Shown here piece after piece: positions 1 through 8,832 of a stretch of 64,000 bases of DNA (within the stretch, counting starts at the first letter, position 1; each line of letters starts with the position of its first letter). This DNA is from Streptomyces sp. TS71-3. GTDB taxonomy: Bacteria; Actinomycetota; Actinomycetes; Streptomycetales; Streptomycetaceae. Location of the stretch: contig NZ_BNEL01000001.1 in assembly GCF_018327685.1 (NCBI RefSeq), positions 2,418,001-2,482,000 on the forward strand, in the 5' to 3' direction. Position numbers and translations under genes: made by a program. Below the pieces are notes generated by a model. It was not told where the DNA came from. It ran no database searches and was given only the letters and a program-made list of their open reading frames with translations.

Positions 1-2040
1 GAACAGCTCCGCCAGCTCCTCCACCGTGTACGTCACATGGCCGGGCGGCTCGGCGGTGACGTCGAAGTAGGCGCCCCGCACCGCCCGGTAGGCGGCCCAG
101 TCGTCGGCGTGCACGACCACCGGGCGGTCCAGCAGCACGTAGTCGAACATCAGCGCCGAATAGTCGGTGACCAGCGCGTCCGAGGCGAGCATCAGGTCCT
201 CGACGGACGGCTCCTCGGTGGCGTCCACGAGGAGCCCGCGGCGTTGCAGGTCGCGCGGGACCATGGCGCGCGCCGGATGGTCGGCGAGGGACGGGTGGAG
301 CCGGAGCACCAGACGCCGTTCCGGGCCGAGGGCCGCCGCGAGCCTCTCCAGGTCGAGCCGCTCGACGTACCGGCCGCGCCGGTAGTCGCGCGGGGTCGGC
401 GCGTACAGCACCACCTGAGCGCCGTCCGGGATCCCGAGGCGCCGGCGGACGGCGGCGGCGCGGGCGTCGTCGCCGCGCACCAGCACGTCGTTGCGGGGGC
501 TGCCGGAGCGCAGCGAGCGGTAGTGGCAGGGGTAGGCGCGCTGCCAGACCTCCTCGGCGTACCGGCCCGCGGTCAGGCTGACGTCCCAGCGGTCGGCGCG
601 CCGCAGCATCGCGCGCACGTCGAAGCCGTACCGCGCGCCCGGCCGGTCCAGCAGGTCGAGCGCCATGTACTTGAGCGGGGTGCCGAGATGGGTCTGGACG
701 TGCACGGCACCGGGCCGTTTGACCAGGCTGCCGGGCCAGTTGACGTTGTTCACCCAGTACGTGGCGCGGGCCATCACGTCGTAGTAGCGCCGGGAGCCGA
801 CGGTGACCCGCTCCACGTCCGCCGGCAGCCGCTCCGCCGCCTCCGGGTGCACCACCCACACGCCGCGTACCTGCGGGGCGAGCTCACGGGCGCGCGCGTA
901 GATCGCCGCGGGATCGCCCGACATGCCCTGGTGGTGGCCCGACGCGTACACCGCGAGCCGGGGGTCGAGCGGGCGGCGCAGCCGCTGCGCGTACCAGCGG
1001 CCGGCGGCGCGCGCGGTCAGCGCCTCGCGGACGCGGCGCGGGCCGTCCTGGAGCACCGCGCCCCGGGCGGCGTTCAGGCGGTGCAGCGCCCGGTAGGCGG
1101 AGAACGGGGCGTTCGCCAGCAGCCGCATCTCGGCGCCGCGCAGCCCGCCCGGCAGGGGGAAGCGCGGGGGCCGCGTCCGGCGGTGGAAGTCCGCGGCCTG
1201 CGCCCAGAACTCCTCGCGGTCCTCCGCCGTGACCCGCTCCGGCCTGCCCAGCGTGAACAGCATGTGGTCCAGCGCCCGCTCGAACAGCAGCGGCCGGGAC
1301 CAGGCCAGCTCGGGCCTCGCGTCCACCTCGGCGAAGAGCCGGTCGTACTGCGCGAAGATGTCGAAGTGCTTGCGGCCCGGGGTGCGGGTGATCGCGCCCT
1401 GCCGCCGCTGCCGGTACTCCACGCCGACCCGGTCCAGGCAGGCGATGCGCTCCGCGGTGACCATCGCCCGGTACGTCACCGGCGCGTCCTCGTAGAGGCC
1501 GGGCGCGTAGGCGAAGTCGTGCGCCAGGTAGAAGTCGCGGCGGTACGCCTTGTTCCAGGCGACCAGGAACAGCTTCAGGTACTCCGGGTTCGACCGGATC
1601 CGCAGGGTGTCCGTGCCGGCCTGCTCCAGCAGGTCCGCGGAGGCGCTGCGCCCGCTGGTGCCCCACCAGTGGGTGCGGACGTGGTCGAAGCAGAGGATGT
1701 CGGGGTCGCCGGTGGCGGCGAGCCGGTCGTCGGCGGCGGCGAGGAGGCCGGGCGTGTAGGCGTCGTCGCTGTCGAGGAAGAGCACGTAGTCGCCGGTGGC
1801 GTGCGGCATGCCGGCGTTGCGGGCGCGGCCGAGGCCGACGTTCTCCGGCAGGTGCAGCACCTTGAGACGCGGCTCGCGGGCGGCGTACTCGTCGAGGATG
1901 GTGCCGCAGCCGTCCGGCGAGCGGTCGTCGACGGCGATCACCTCCACGTCCGTGAACGACTGGCCCAGCACCGAGTCCAGGCAGGCGCGCAGATACCCCT
2001 GGACCTTGAAGACGGGGACGATGACGCTGAAACGGGGCAC
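1..2040 (-). CDS. GT2 glycosyltransferase / CDP-glycerol glycerophosphotransferase, 3' end beyond window
   Basis: Open for 680 codons from a GTG at 2040 to the window edge with no stop, so the C-terminus is missing. Residues 1 to about 230 form a family-2 glycosyltransferase domain: FSVIVPVFK at the start, then DSVLGQS and LFLDSDD, the nucleotide-sugar binding acidic motif. The C-terminal half is a TagF-like CDP-glycerol:glycerophosphotransferase with QTHLGTPLKYM, SPRNDVL, YAPTPRDY and TDYSALMFD. The family builds teichoic-acid-type wall polymers at the inner face of the membrane. The start lies 2 bp after the stop of the upstream homologous gene, with GGAG about 10 bases ahead of it inside that gene, so the two are probably translationally coupled. 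Which polymer is made cannot be read from the sequence. Confidence 0.88.
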   Translation of the reverse strand, partial: MPRFSVIVPVFKVQGYLRACLDSVLGQSFTDVEVIAVDDRSPDGCGTILDEYAAREPRLKVLHLPENVGLGRARNAGMPHATGDYVLFLDSDDAYTPGLLAAADDRLAATGDPDILCFDHVRTHWWGTSGRSASADLLEQAGTDTLRIRSNPEYLKLFLVAWNKAYRRDFYLAHDFAYAPGLYEDAPVTYRAMVTAERIACLDRVGVEYRQRRQGAITRTPGRKHFDIFAQYDRLFAEVDARPELAWSRPLLFERALDHMLFTLGRPERVTAEDREEFWAQAADFHRRTRPPRFPLPGGLRGAEMRLLANAPFSAYRALHRLNAARGAVLQDGPRRVREALTARAAGRWYAQRLRRPLDPRLAVYASGHHQGMSGDPAAIYARARELAPQVRGVWVVHPEAAERLPADVERVTVGSRRYYDVMARATYWVNNVNWPGSLVKRPGAVHVQTHLGTPLKYMALDLLDRPGARYGFDVRAMLRRADRWDVSLTAGRYAEEVWQRAYPCHYRSLRSGSPRNDVLVRGDDARAAAVRRRLGIPDGAQVVLYAPTPRDYRRGRYVERLDLERLAAALGPERRLVLRLHPSLADHPARAMVPRDLQRRGLLVDATEEPSVEDLMLASDALVTDYSALMFDYVLLDRPVVVHADDWAAYRAVRGAYFDVTAEPPGHVTYTVEELAELF

Positions 2041-2042
2041 GG

Positions 2043-5000
2043 TCAGCTCTTCTCCGGGGTGGGGGCGGGTTCGTTGGCCGCGGGGGCGGGGCCCTTGGCG
2101 GCGGAGGCGGGGCTCTCGGGCGCCGGGCTCCGGGTGGCGGGGGCCTCCGGTGCGGGGGCGCGGCCTTCCGCGGGCGAGGCCCCTCGCGCCCGGGCGGGCC
2201 TCTCCGGCGGGGTGGCGGCGGCGCCCGCGGGGCGGCGGGCGGACGCGGCATCGGACGCGGTGCTGGGCCCGGCATCGGATGCGGCGCCGGGCCTGGCACC
2301 GGATGCGGCGCCGGGCGGGAGGACGGACGGGGTGGCCGGCCGGGCCGCGGGCGCCGGGGTGCGCTCGGCGAGCGGGACGATCGGCGGCAGTACCTCGGGC
2401 GGCTCGCCCAGCAGCACCCGGCGGACCACGCGCTCCGCGGCCCTGCCGTCGTCGAAGGCGCAGAACCGCTCCCGGAACCGCCCGCGCAGCTCCGCCGAGC
2501 GCGGCCCCGCCCACGAACCGTTCCGGAAGGCCTCCGCCAGCCCGGCCGCGGTCGTCGCCACCGGGCCCGGTGGGCACTCCATCAGGTCGAACGTCGTGCC
2601 GCGGGCCTCCCGGTAGACGTCCCAGTCGTCCGCGTAGACCACGATCGGGCGGTCCAGGTTGGCGTAGTCGAACATGATCGACGAGTAGTCCGTGACCAGC
2701 GCGTCCGCCGCTAGGCAGACCTCCTCGGCGCTGCGGTGCGCGGTCACGTCGATGACCCGGCCGCCGAACCGGCGGCGGGTGCCGTCCTCGTAGAAGTAGT
2801 GCGCGCGCAGCAGGACCACGAACTCCTCGCCCGCCGCGGCGCAGAACGCGTCCAGGTCGAGGTGGGCGTGGAAGGCGCTCCGGTAGTCGCGGTGCGTGGG
2901 CGCGTAGAGGATCGCCGTGCGGTCCTCGGGCACGCCGAGACGGCGGCGGATCCGGGCGACGTCCGCGGCCGTCGCGCTCTGGAAGACGTCGTTGCGCGGG
3001 TAGCCGTACTCCAGCGTCTCGTACTCCGCGGGGAACTCCCGTTCCCAGACCTCGGTGGAGTGCCGGTTCGAGGAGAGGTTGAAGTCCCAGCGGTCCACCC
3101 GGGCGAGCAGCCCCCCGAAGCTGCCGCTCTGCGAGGCGACGACCGGGTACTCGGCCTGCTCGACGCCCATCTTCTTGAGCGGGGTGCCGTGCTGGGTCTG
3201 GAGATGGACGGTGCCGGGGCGCTTGACGACGGCGCCCGCGAAGTTGGCGTTGTTGACCAGGTACTTGGCGCGGGCCAGCAGGTCCCAGGCGCCTGTCGAG
3301 CCCAGCACCGCGTACTCGACGCCCTCCGGCATCCGCTCCGCCGCCTCCTCGGTCACCAGGAAGACGGAGCGGATGCCCGGGGCGAGGCGCTGCGCTGCGG
3401 CGTGCACGGCCGCCGGGTTGCAGAGGTAGCCGCGGCCCCAGTAGGCGCAGTACACGGCGAGGTTCTCGTCGACCGGGCGGCGCAGGGCGGCACGGTAGAG
3501 GGCGAGGTGGCGGGGGTGGCGGGCGCGCACCCGGGCCACGGAGGACACGGCGCCCCGGGCGGCGCGCCGGGCACTCTGGCGCGCCCCGCGCAGCGCCGTG
3601 AACGACCGGTAGGCGCCGGTGGACAGCAGCAGGTGCTGCACGCCGAACGGCCCCATCGGCGGGTGGAAGCCGATCGGCCGGTGCCGCCGGTACAGCTGGC
3701 CGGCCCGGTCGAAGAACACCTGCCCGGCACCGTCGGGCAGCAGCACGGGCGCGGCAGCGGCGGTCCGCAGGACCTGGGCCATCAGCGCGGCGAAGAGGGC
3801 GTGCAGGCGCGCGGCGGGGAGCGGGCGGGGCACGCCGTGGGCGTGGGCATGGGCGTGGGCGCTGTGCGGGTCGCGGGGGCTTGCGGGGGTGGAGGCGGGC
3901 GCGCTGGGGCTTTCGGGGGCGCTTGTGCTTGGGCTGTTGGGGTCGGGGGTGCCGGCGCTGATGCTTCCGGGGCTTCCAGGGCTTCCGGGGCTTCCGGGGC
4001 TTCCAGGGCTTCCAGGGCTTGAGGGAATGGGCTTGCCCGCGCTGGTGCTTTCGGGGGCGCGGCTGCTCGTGCTCGGGCGGTTGGGAGCCGGGTCGCTCGC
4101 CTCGGGGCTCTCGGCGGGGCGGTTGCTCGCGCCGGGGCCGGGGCTCTCGGGGGCGGCCCCGTGCCCGTGCGGCCCCGTCGTGGTGCCCTGGCGGGCGCGG
4201 GTGAGGACCAGGTCCACGTGGTCGAGCAGGTCGAAGTGGTGCTCGCCGGGCTCCCGCAGCCGGCTGCCCTGACGGCGCACCAGATGCCGTACGCACACCC
4301 GCGGCAGCACGGCGACCCGCTGCGCCGCGAGCATTTCCAGGCCGCCCCATCCGACGTCCGTGTAGGCCCCGGCGGGGAAGGCGAGGCCGTGCGCGGTGAC
4401 GAACGCGCGGCGGTGCGCGGCGCTCCACGCGGGCAGCTCGGCACCGGTCAGCCAGGGCGCGTCCGCCGCCTGAGCCGGCGCGAAGGCACCGTCCGGCGCC
4501 CCCGGGAACGGGTCCTCGGCCGGCAGCGCCCCCTTCCACCAGTGCACCCGCTCGTGCCCGAGGCAGAGCACGTCCACGTCGCCCACCTCGCGCAGCCGTA
4601 CCGCGACGGCGTCCAGCGCGCCCGGGGCGAGGGCGTCGTCACCGTCCAGGAAGAGCAGGTAGTCGCCGCGGGCGGCGGTGATCCCGGTGTTCCGCGCCCC
4701 GCTCAGCCCGGCCTCCGGCGGCGACCACACCGGGCGCACCCGCGGATCGTCGTGCGCGTACCGGTCGGCGATCCCGGCGTCGAGCGAGTCCGGGGCGGCG
4801 CAGACCGGGATCACCTCGATTGCCGGGCCGTCACCGATTGCCGGGCCGTCACCGATTGCCGGGGCGCCACCTCCGGCGCGGGCGGAGGCCGAGGCCGGGC
4901 CGCTCCCCGGTGTCCCGCCGCCGGGGGAGGACGGTGTCCCGGTGCCGCCGGGGGACTGGCGGAGCACCGAGTCCAGGGCCTGCGACAGGCGGCCCGCGAC

Positions 5001-5096
5001 GCCGTGCGCGGGGACGATGACGCTGAAGCGGGGCGCGGGGCCGGCGCTGGTCGGGGGCGTGACGACGGGTTCGGAACGCGGGATGGACTCGGACAT
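2043..5096 (-). CDS. GT2 glycosyltransferase / CDP-glycerol glycerophosphotransferase with low-complexity insertions
   Basis: A 1017-residue homologue of the next gene downstream. The GT2 domain has FSVIVPAHG (about 24-32), DSVLRQS and LLFLDGDD (about 147-154). The phosphotransferase half has QTQHGTPLKKMG, YPRNDVF, YAPTHRDY and TDYSSIMFDY, close to TagF-type enzymes. Three low-complexity stretches are unusual. One at residues 49-92 splits the normally continuous GT2 segment between the first helix and the next strand, and includes a repeated AIGDGP. One at about 303-425 lies between the domains, with a GSP collagen-like run and an HAHAHAHAH run. The third is an Ala/Pro tail from about 935. 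The ATG at 5096 gives the full GT2 N-terminus. It likely acts on a wall glycopolymer with its neighbour, possibly as successive transferases. Whether the interrupted GT2 domain is active is unknown. Confidence 0.88.
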   Translation of the reverse strand: MSESIPRSEPVVTPPTSAGPAPRFSVIVPAHGVAGRLSQALDSVLRQSPGGTGTPSSPGGGTPGSGPASASARAGGGAPAIGDGPAIGDGPAIEVIPVCAAPDSLDAGIADRYAHDDPRVRPVWSPPEAGLSGARNTGITAARGDYLLFLDGDDALAPGALDAVAVRLREVGDVDVLCLGHERVHWWKGALPAEDPFPGAPDGAFAPAQAADAPWLTGAELPAWSAAHRRAFVTAHGLAFPAGAYTDVGWGGLEMLAAQRVAVLPRVCVRHLVRRQGSRLREPGEHHFDLLDHVDLVLTRARQGTTTGPHGHGAAPESPGPGASNRPAESPEASDPAPNRPSTSSRAPESTSAGKPIPSSPGSPGSPGSPGSPGSPGSISAGTPDPNSPSTSAPESPSAPASTPASPRDPHSAHAHAHAHGVPRPLPAARLHALFAALMAQVLRTAAAAPVLLPDGAGQVFFDRAGQLYRRHRPIGFHPPMGPFGVQHLLLSTGAYRSFTALRGARQSARRAARGAVSSVARVRARHPRHLALYRAALRRPVDENLAVYCAYWGRGYLCNPAAVHAAAQRLAPGIRSVFLVTEEAAERMPEGVEYAVLGSTGAWDLLARAKYLVNNANFAGAVVKRPGTVHLQTQHGTPLKKMGVEQAEYPVVASQSGSFGGLLARVDRWDFNLSSNRHSTEVWEREFPAEYETLEYGYPRNDVFQSATAADVARIRRRLGVPEDRTAILYAPTHRDYRSAFHAHLDLDAFCAAAGEEFVVLLRAHYFYEDGTRRRFGGRVIDVTAHRSAEEVCLAADALVTDYSSIMFDYANLDRPIVVYADDWDVYREARGTTFDLMECPPGPVATTAAGLAEAFRNGSWAGPRSAELRGRFRERFCAFDDGRAAERVVRRVLLGEPPEVLPPIVPLAERTPAPAARPATPSVLPPGAASGARPGAASDAGPSTASDAASARRPAGAAATPPERPARARGASPAEGRAPAPEAPATRSPAPESPASAAKGPAPAANEPAPTPEKS

Positions 5097-5404
5097 ACGT
5101 CATATTGTGACCATATGTGACGTGTCGGGCCCGGGGTTACGCCGATCGTGGAAGAGGCGCGGTGAGCGGAGCCGGGGGGGACGGGGAGCGGAGCCGGGGG
5201 GACGGGGGTGGCGTCGGGGCGGAGCGGCGAAGCCGCGAACCGCTCCCGCGGCTCGCGGTCGCCGGGCTTGGCGGCCAGGGCTCGGTTGGCCCCGGCCACG
5301 ACTCCGTCAGGACCCGCCTGCGTCCCGCCTGCGCCCCGCTACGCCCCGCCTGGGACCCGACTACGCCCCGACTACGCCCCGCCTACGCCTCGGCCACGAC
5401 CCGC
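5097..5404. other. Upstream region of the wall-polymer operon with inverted and tandem repeats
   Basis: No gene seen. An inverted repeat, ACGTCA (5097-5102) and TGACGT (5118-5123), abuts the start codon at 5096 and lies in a locally AT-rich patch, so it could be a promoter or operator. At about 5165-5210 a unit of about 20 bp, AGCGGAGCCGGGGGGACGGG, occurs twice. From 5310 to 5410 there are degenerate 10-12 bp repeats of the CCCCGCCTACG type. The tandem repeats have no obvious function. Confidence 0.5.
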
Positions 5405-6180
5405 CTATGACTCGGCCACGATGACGTAGAACGTCACCGCCGCGAGGAAGGGCCCGGTGCGCAGGTGGTCCAGCCACCGTCCGGCCGCTTCCTCGGTGAG
5501 GTATCCGCCGGCCGTGGCGCGCCGCGTGGTGCGCTCCAGTCCGAGGATCTTGTCGGCGGCCTGGGTGCCCCGGAACACGGGGGTGATCGGGATGACCGTA
5601 GGCACCGCGAATCCGGCGTCCGTCGCCAGGCGTGGGAGCTGCCTGCCGATGCGGGCGTTGCGGATGACCTCGTCCGTGACGTACCGGGTGTAGGCGCGCG
5701 AGAGGTCGCTGTCCGGGTGGTCGACGGCCAGGGTGTCCCAGTCCGGCTCGCCGATGACGAGTCGCCCGCCGGGTCGTAGCGCGCGGTGGATCTCCCGGAG
5801 CGCTCGGGCGGGATCGGCGACGTGTTGCAGTACCCGGTCGGTGCGGGCGCGGTCCGCGGTGCCGTCCGCCAGCGGCAGGTCGTGGACGTCGCCGAGCCCC
5901 ACCTCGACTCGGTGCCGGTCGGCGGTGCGCTCCCTGGCGGCGTCGACCGCGCCTGGTCGTGGTCGAACCCGATCACCCTGCCTGTCGCCGTGACGGTCTC
6001 GGCGAGCGAAGCGAGATCGGTGCCGGGGCCGCAGCCGAGGTCGAGCACGGTCTGGCCCGGGCGAACGTCGAGTTCGTCGAGCATGCGCCGCTTGTAGGAG
6101 CGGCCGAGGTCGGTCGCGGCGACCCGGTCGAGGTAGGCGAACGGGTCGGGGGTGGCGGTCTCGAACACTGGTGATGACAT
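5405..6180 (-). pseudogene. Class I SAM-dependent methyltransferase, single frameshift
   Basis: From ATG 6180 the frame reads a methyltransferase N-terminus with the SAM-binding motif VLDLGCGPGTD followed by VIGFDHDQA. At about 5955-5965 the similarity moves to another frame, which continues with the motif-II/III-like LREIHRALRPGGRLVIGEP and runs to a TAG at 5405. The two halves make one normal protein of about 258 residues if one base is restored near CAGGCGCGG. A one-base deletion, real or a sequencing error, is the simplest reading. Product type: small-molecule methyltransferase, substrate unknown. It lies 58 bp downstream of the MarR gene on the same strand and may have been co-transcribed with it. 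An intact gene plus an assembly error is the main alternative. Confidence 0.8.
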
Positions 6181-6238
6181 GGCAGGCAGTCAATCAACCC
6201 CGGCAGGCCGGCGGGGTCCTGGCGGTGAGTCCCCGGAG

Positions 6239-6733
6239 TCAATCGTCCTGAGTGTCCGGGGCGCTGGCTCGGGCCTGTGGCGGCTGTGCGGTCTCCCGGG
6301 TGCCGGCGGCGATCTCGTGGACCGTCTCCCAGAATCCGCTGCCGCCGGACGCGGCGGTGAGCCGCAGCAGCGTGCGGCGGACCGCTCGGGCGTGCGCCGG
6401 GCGTGCGGCGGCCAAGGCGGAGTCGCCCTGGGGCGTGACGGCGATGAGCTGCTGCCGGCCGGTCCCTGGTTCGCGTCGCAGGAGGCCCCGTTCGGCCATG
6501 CGGGTCAGCTGGCGGGAGAGGCGGGCGCGCTTCCAGCCGAGCATGGCGCCCAGTTCGTGCTGGGGCATGCGTCCCCCGCCGTTCTCGATGACGCGGGACA
6601 GGATGGAGAAGTCGGCCACCGAGATGCCCGCGGCCTGGCGGATCTCCTCCCCGATGGCCTCAAGCACGGTCTCGTGAGCGCGCTTCCAGGCGGTCCAGTG
6701 CGCTGTCTCGGCCGGGTCGAGGGGGCGGGTCAT
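6239..6733 (-). CDS. MarR-family transcriptional regulator
   Basis: A protein of 164 residues from the ATG at 6733, preceded by GGGAG. A TTG six codons upstream is possible but has no better ribosome site. It has a MarR-type winged helix at about residues 30-105: the core VADFSILSRVIENGGGRMPQHELGAMLG, broken here by spaces as VADFSILSRVIENGG GRMPQHELGAMLG, then a recognition-helix region KRARLSRQLTRMAERGLL and a wing REPGTGRQQLIAVT. MarR proteins are dimeric repressors that usually respond to small aromatic or oxidising ligands. It is divergent from the dehydrogenase gene at 6792, with a strong inverted repeat between them, and lies just upstream of the broken methyltransferase. It probably represses itself and the dehydrogenase. 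The inducer is unknown. Confidence 0.9.
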   Translation of the reverse strand: MTRPLDPAETAHWTAWKRAHETVLEAIGEEIRQAAGISVADFSILSRVIENGGGRMPQHELGAMLGWKRARLSRQLTRMAERGLLRREPGTGRQQLIAVTPQGDSALAAARPAHARAVRRTLLRLTAASGGSGFWETVHEIAAGTRETAQPPQARASAPDTQDD

Positions 6734-6754
6734 GGCTCCCAGCCTACGCAACGA

Positions 6755-6799
6755 GTTGCCATGTAAACATTCGGGTGGCAGCCTTGTTTACATGACAAC
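6755..6799. promoter_or_regulatory. Inverted-repeat operator between MarR and SDR genes
   Basis: Left arm GTTGCCATGTAAACA (6755-6769) and right arm TGTTTACATGACAAC (6785-6799) are complementary at 14 of 15 positions and are separated by 15 bases. The arms are AT-rich against the GC-rich background. The right arm covers the likely ATG of the dehydrogenase (6792-6794). Placement in a divergent MarR/target gap fits a MarR operator; binding is inferred. Confidence 0.75.
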
Positions 6800-7595
6800 A
6801 TCAAGCGTGGCGGCAACGTCAGGAGGGTCATCCGTTCTGATCACCGGCGGCAGCTCGGGCATCGGCCTCGGCCTGGCCCGGCGCTACCACGCGGCCGGGC
6901 ACCGCGTCATGATCACCGGACGCGACCCCGAGCGGCTCGCGTCGGTGGCGGGCCGCGTGCCCGGCATCGAGAGCTTCGCCAACGACATCGGAGCCCCGCG
7001 GAGCCGCCGGCGCCTCGCCGACCACGTCCGGCAGGTCATGCCCGAGCTGGACGTGCTGATCAACAACGCCGGGATCCAGCGGCGGGTGGGCATCGCCTCG
7101 GACCGCTCCGGCTGGGCCGAGGCGCAGAACGAGATCGACGTCCTGCTGGCCGCGCCGGTCCACCTCGGGCGGCTGCTCACCCCGCTGATGCTCGCCCACG
7201 GCCGCCCCAGCGTGCTGGTCAACGTCACCTCGGGCGGAGCGTTCTTCCCCCAGCCCTTCGCCCCCGTCTACAGCGCCGCCAAGGCAGCCCTGCACAGCTA
7301 CACCGTCAACCAGCGCCACGCGCTCAAGGCCACCTCGTGCCGGGTGGTGGAGCTGATCCCGCCGGCCGTGGCCACCGGCCTCGCCGGTCCCGGCCAGGCG
7401 CACGGCGCCGACCCGGACGAGTTCTGCGACGCCGTCTTCCCCTTGCTGGACGGCTCGCACGCGGCGGTCGGCTTCGGGCCGACCGCGTCCCCCGGCTTCG
7501 CCGAGCAGCAGGCCGCCCAGCAGCGCACGTTCGACGAGATGTCCACGCGGTTCGCGGTGCCGGTCTACCGGGCCGACGGCACGGTGGGGGTGTGA
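6792..7595 (+). CDS. Short-chain dehydrogenase/reductase (SDR)
   Basis: A 267-residue classical SDR. It has the cofactor motif TGGSSGIG at about residues 17-24, NNAG at about 90-93, a catalytic Ser in VNVTSGG and the catalytic pair in YSAAK (Tyr and Lys). It resembles the DltE/YkvO-like branch (SVLITGGSSGIGLGLA). The enzyme should be a cytosolic NAD(P)H-dependent oxidoreductase; its substrate is unknown. The ATG at 6792 is chosen because an upstream in-frame ATG at 6732 lies inside the divergent MarR gene. The chosen start has no clear Shine-Dalgarno and overlaps the operator, so leaderless expression or a later start is possible (GTG 6807 is in frame). A perfect terminator follows. Confidence 0.88.
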   Translation: MTTSSVAATSGGSSVLITGGSSGIGLGLARRYHAAGHRVMITGRDPERLASVAGRVPGIESFANDIGAPRSRRRLADHVRQVMPELDVLINNAGIQRRVGIASDRSGWAEAQNEIDVLLAAPVHLGRLLTPLMLAHGRPSVLVNVTSGGAFFPQPFAPVYSAAKAALHSYTVNQRHALKATSCRVVELIPPAVATGLAGPGQAHGADPDEFCDAVFPLLDGSHAAVGFGPTASPGFAEQQAAQQRTFDEMSTRFAVPVYRADGTVGV

Positions 7596-7707
7596 GGCGC
7601 CGGCCGTCTCACCGAGGCCCGGGCCGGCCGCGCCGGCCTGCTCGCTTGCCTCGTCGAGGCCGCCGACCATGTGCTGGTCATGGCGTACGAGAGTTCGTGG
7701 CCGCCGA

Positions 7708-7742
7708 GGGGCCCGCCGCGGCCCGTGACCGCGGCGGGCCCC
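7708..7742. terminator. Bidirectional hairpin between convergent SDR and phzF-like genes
   Basis: A perfect 14-bp stem, GGGGCCCGCCGCGG (7708-7721) with CCGCGGCGGGCCCC (7729-7742), and a 7-base loop. It lies between two convergent 3' ends, so it can serve both genes. There is no U-tract, as is common in Streptomyces. Confidence 0.75.
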
Positions 7743-7756
7743 GCAAGGGCTGCCCC

Positions 7757-8716
7757 TCAGCCGATCGCCACCGCCGTGCCGCTCACCCGCACTCGGGGGT
7801 CCCCGGCGCGCAGCTCCACCGTCAGCGTGGACGGGCGGCCGAGGTCGTGGCCCTGGTGGAGGGTGAGGCGGGCGTCCGGGCCGACAAGGCCGAGGTCGCG
7901 CAGGTAGGCGCCGAAGGCCGCGGCGGCCGCGCCCGTGGCCGGGTCCTCCACCACGCCGCCCACCGGGAACGGGTCCCGGACGTGGAAGACCGTCTCCGAC
8001 TCGCGCCAGACGAGCTGCACGGTCGTCAGGTCAAGGCGGTGCATCAGGGCCGCGAGGCGGTCGAAGCCGTAGGCGAGGTCGGCGAGGCGGGCGCGGCTCG
8101 CGGCGGCCAGGACGAGGTGGCGGGCGCCCGCGTACGCGATGCGCGGGGGCAGGGCGGCGTCCAGCTCGTCGCGGCGCCAGTCCAGGGCGGCCAGGGCCTC
8201 GGCGACGTCGTCGTCCGCGGCGTCGGTGACGTGCGGCTCGACGCTGGTCAGCGTGGCGAACGGGGCGGTACCCGCGGAGCCGGCCGTGACGGACACCGGT
8301 ACGGGGCCCGCCTGGGTCCTGAAGAGCACCTCGCCCGGGCCGATCCGCTCGGCGAGCGCGACGGCCGACGCGACGGTGGCGTGACCGCAGAACGACACCT
8401 CGGCCTTCGGGCTGAAGTACCGCACGGTGAACGCCCGCGCGCCCCCGCCGTCCTCCGCCTGAGACGCGCCCTCCGCCGGCGCCGCCCCCGGCTCCTGCGG
8501 CGCCGCCGTCAGGAACGCCGTCTCCGAGTAGCCGACCTCCGCGGCCACGGCGAGCATCGCGGCGTCGTCGAGACCGCTCGCGTCGAGCACGACGCCCGCG
8601 GGGTTGCCCCCGGCCGGGTCGTCGGAGAAGGCGGTGTACCGCAGGACATCGGACGGCAGGGCGCCCGCTTCGGGGGCGCTCGCGGCAGGGGTGGCGGTGG
8701 TCCGGGTCGTCGTCAT
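7757..8716 (-). CDS. PhzF-family isomerase/epimerase-like protein
   Basis: A 319-residue PhzF-like protein. Family hallmarks are GNPAGVVLD near residue 40, the catalytic Glu in GYSETAF near residue 65, FSPKAEVSFCGHAT near 105-118, and the second-domain repeat DPATGAAAAAFGAYL near 265-279. PhzF proteins have two diaminopimelate-epimerase-like halves and catalyse isomerisation chemistry. Most genomic homologues have no known substrate and no phenazine pathway is present here, so only the family is assigned. The ATG at 8716 is used; no strong ribosome site is visible. A short acidic/Ala loop at about residues 76-95 is less conserved. The gene is monocistronic, with the shared terminator downstream. 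Confidence 0.9.
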   Translation of the reverse strand: MTTTRTTATPAASAPEAGALPSDVLRYTAFSDDPAGGNPAGVVLDASGLDDAAMLAVAAEVGYSETAFLTAAPQEPGAAPAEGASQAEDGGGARAFTVRYFSPKAEVSFCGHATVASAVALAERIGPGEVLFRTQAGPVPVSVTAGSAGTAPFATLTSVEPHVTDAADDDVAEALAALDWRRDELDAALPPRIAYAGARHLVLAAASRARLADLAYGFDRLAALMHRLDLTTVQLVWRESETVFHVRDPFPVGGVVEDPATGAAAAAFGAYLRDLGLVGPDARLTLHQGHDLGRPSTLTVELRAGDPRVRVSGTAVAIG

Positions 8717-8832
8717 GTGGACGGCAACGCGGCCTCGCGGGCCGGTTGTTCCCCGGCCCGCGGGCCGGATCCCCGGGGCAGGTGGCCTGCCGCGACCGGA
8801 GCGGCAAAGGACAAGCCGCTACCGTGGGTTGC

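Noticed and set aside
884..2299. Minus-strand frame of 471 codons
   Set aside because: It lies out of frame within the partial TagF-like gene, which shows domain motifs in the other frame; Pro/Arg-rich shadow.
37..2616. Long plus-strand open frame of about 859 codons
   Set aside because: It is antisense to two clear glycosyltransferase/phosphotransferase genes and reads as Arg/Val/Gly-rich high-GC shadow sequence with no motif.
6732..6791. Upstream ATG for the SDR gene
   Set aside because: It would overlap the divergent MarR coding region and place the operator inside the gene; the extra residues do not fit the SDR fold.
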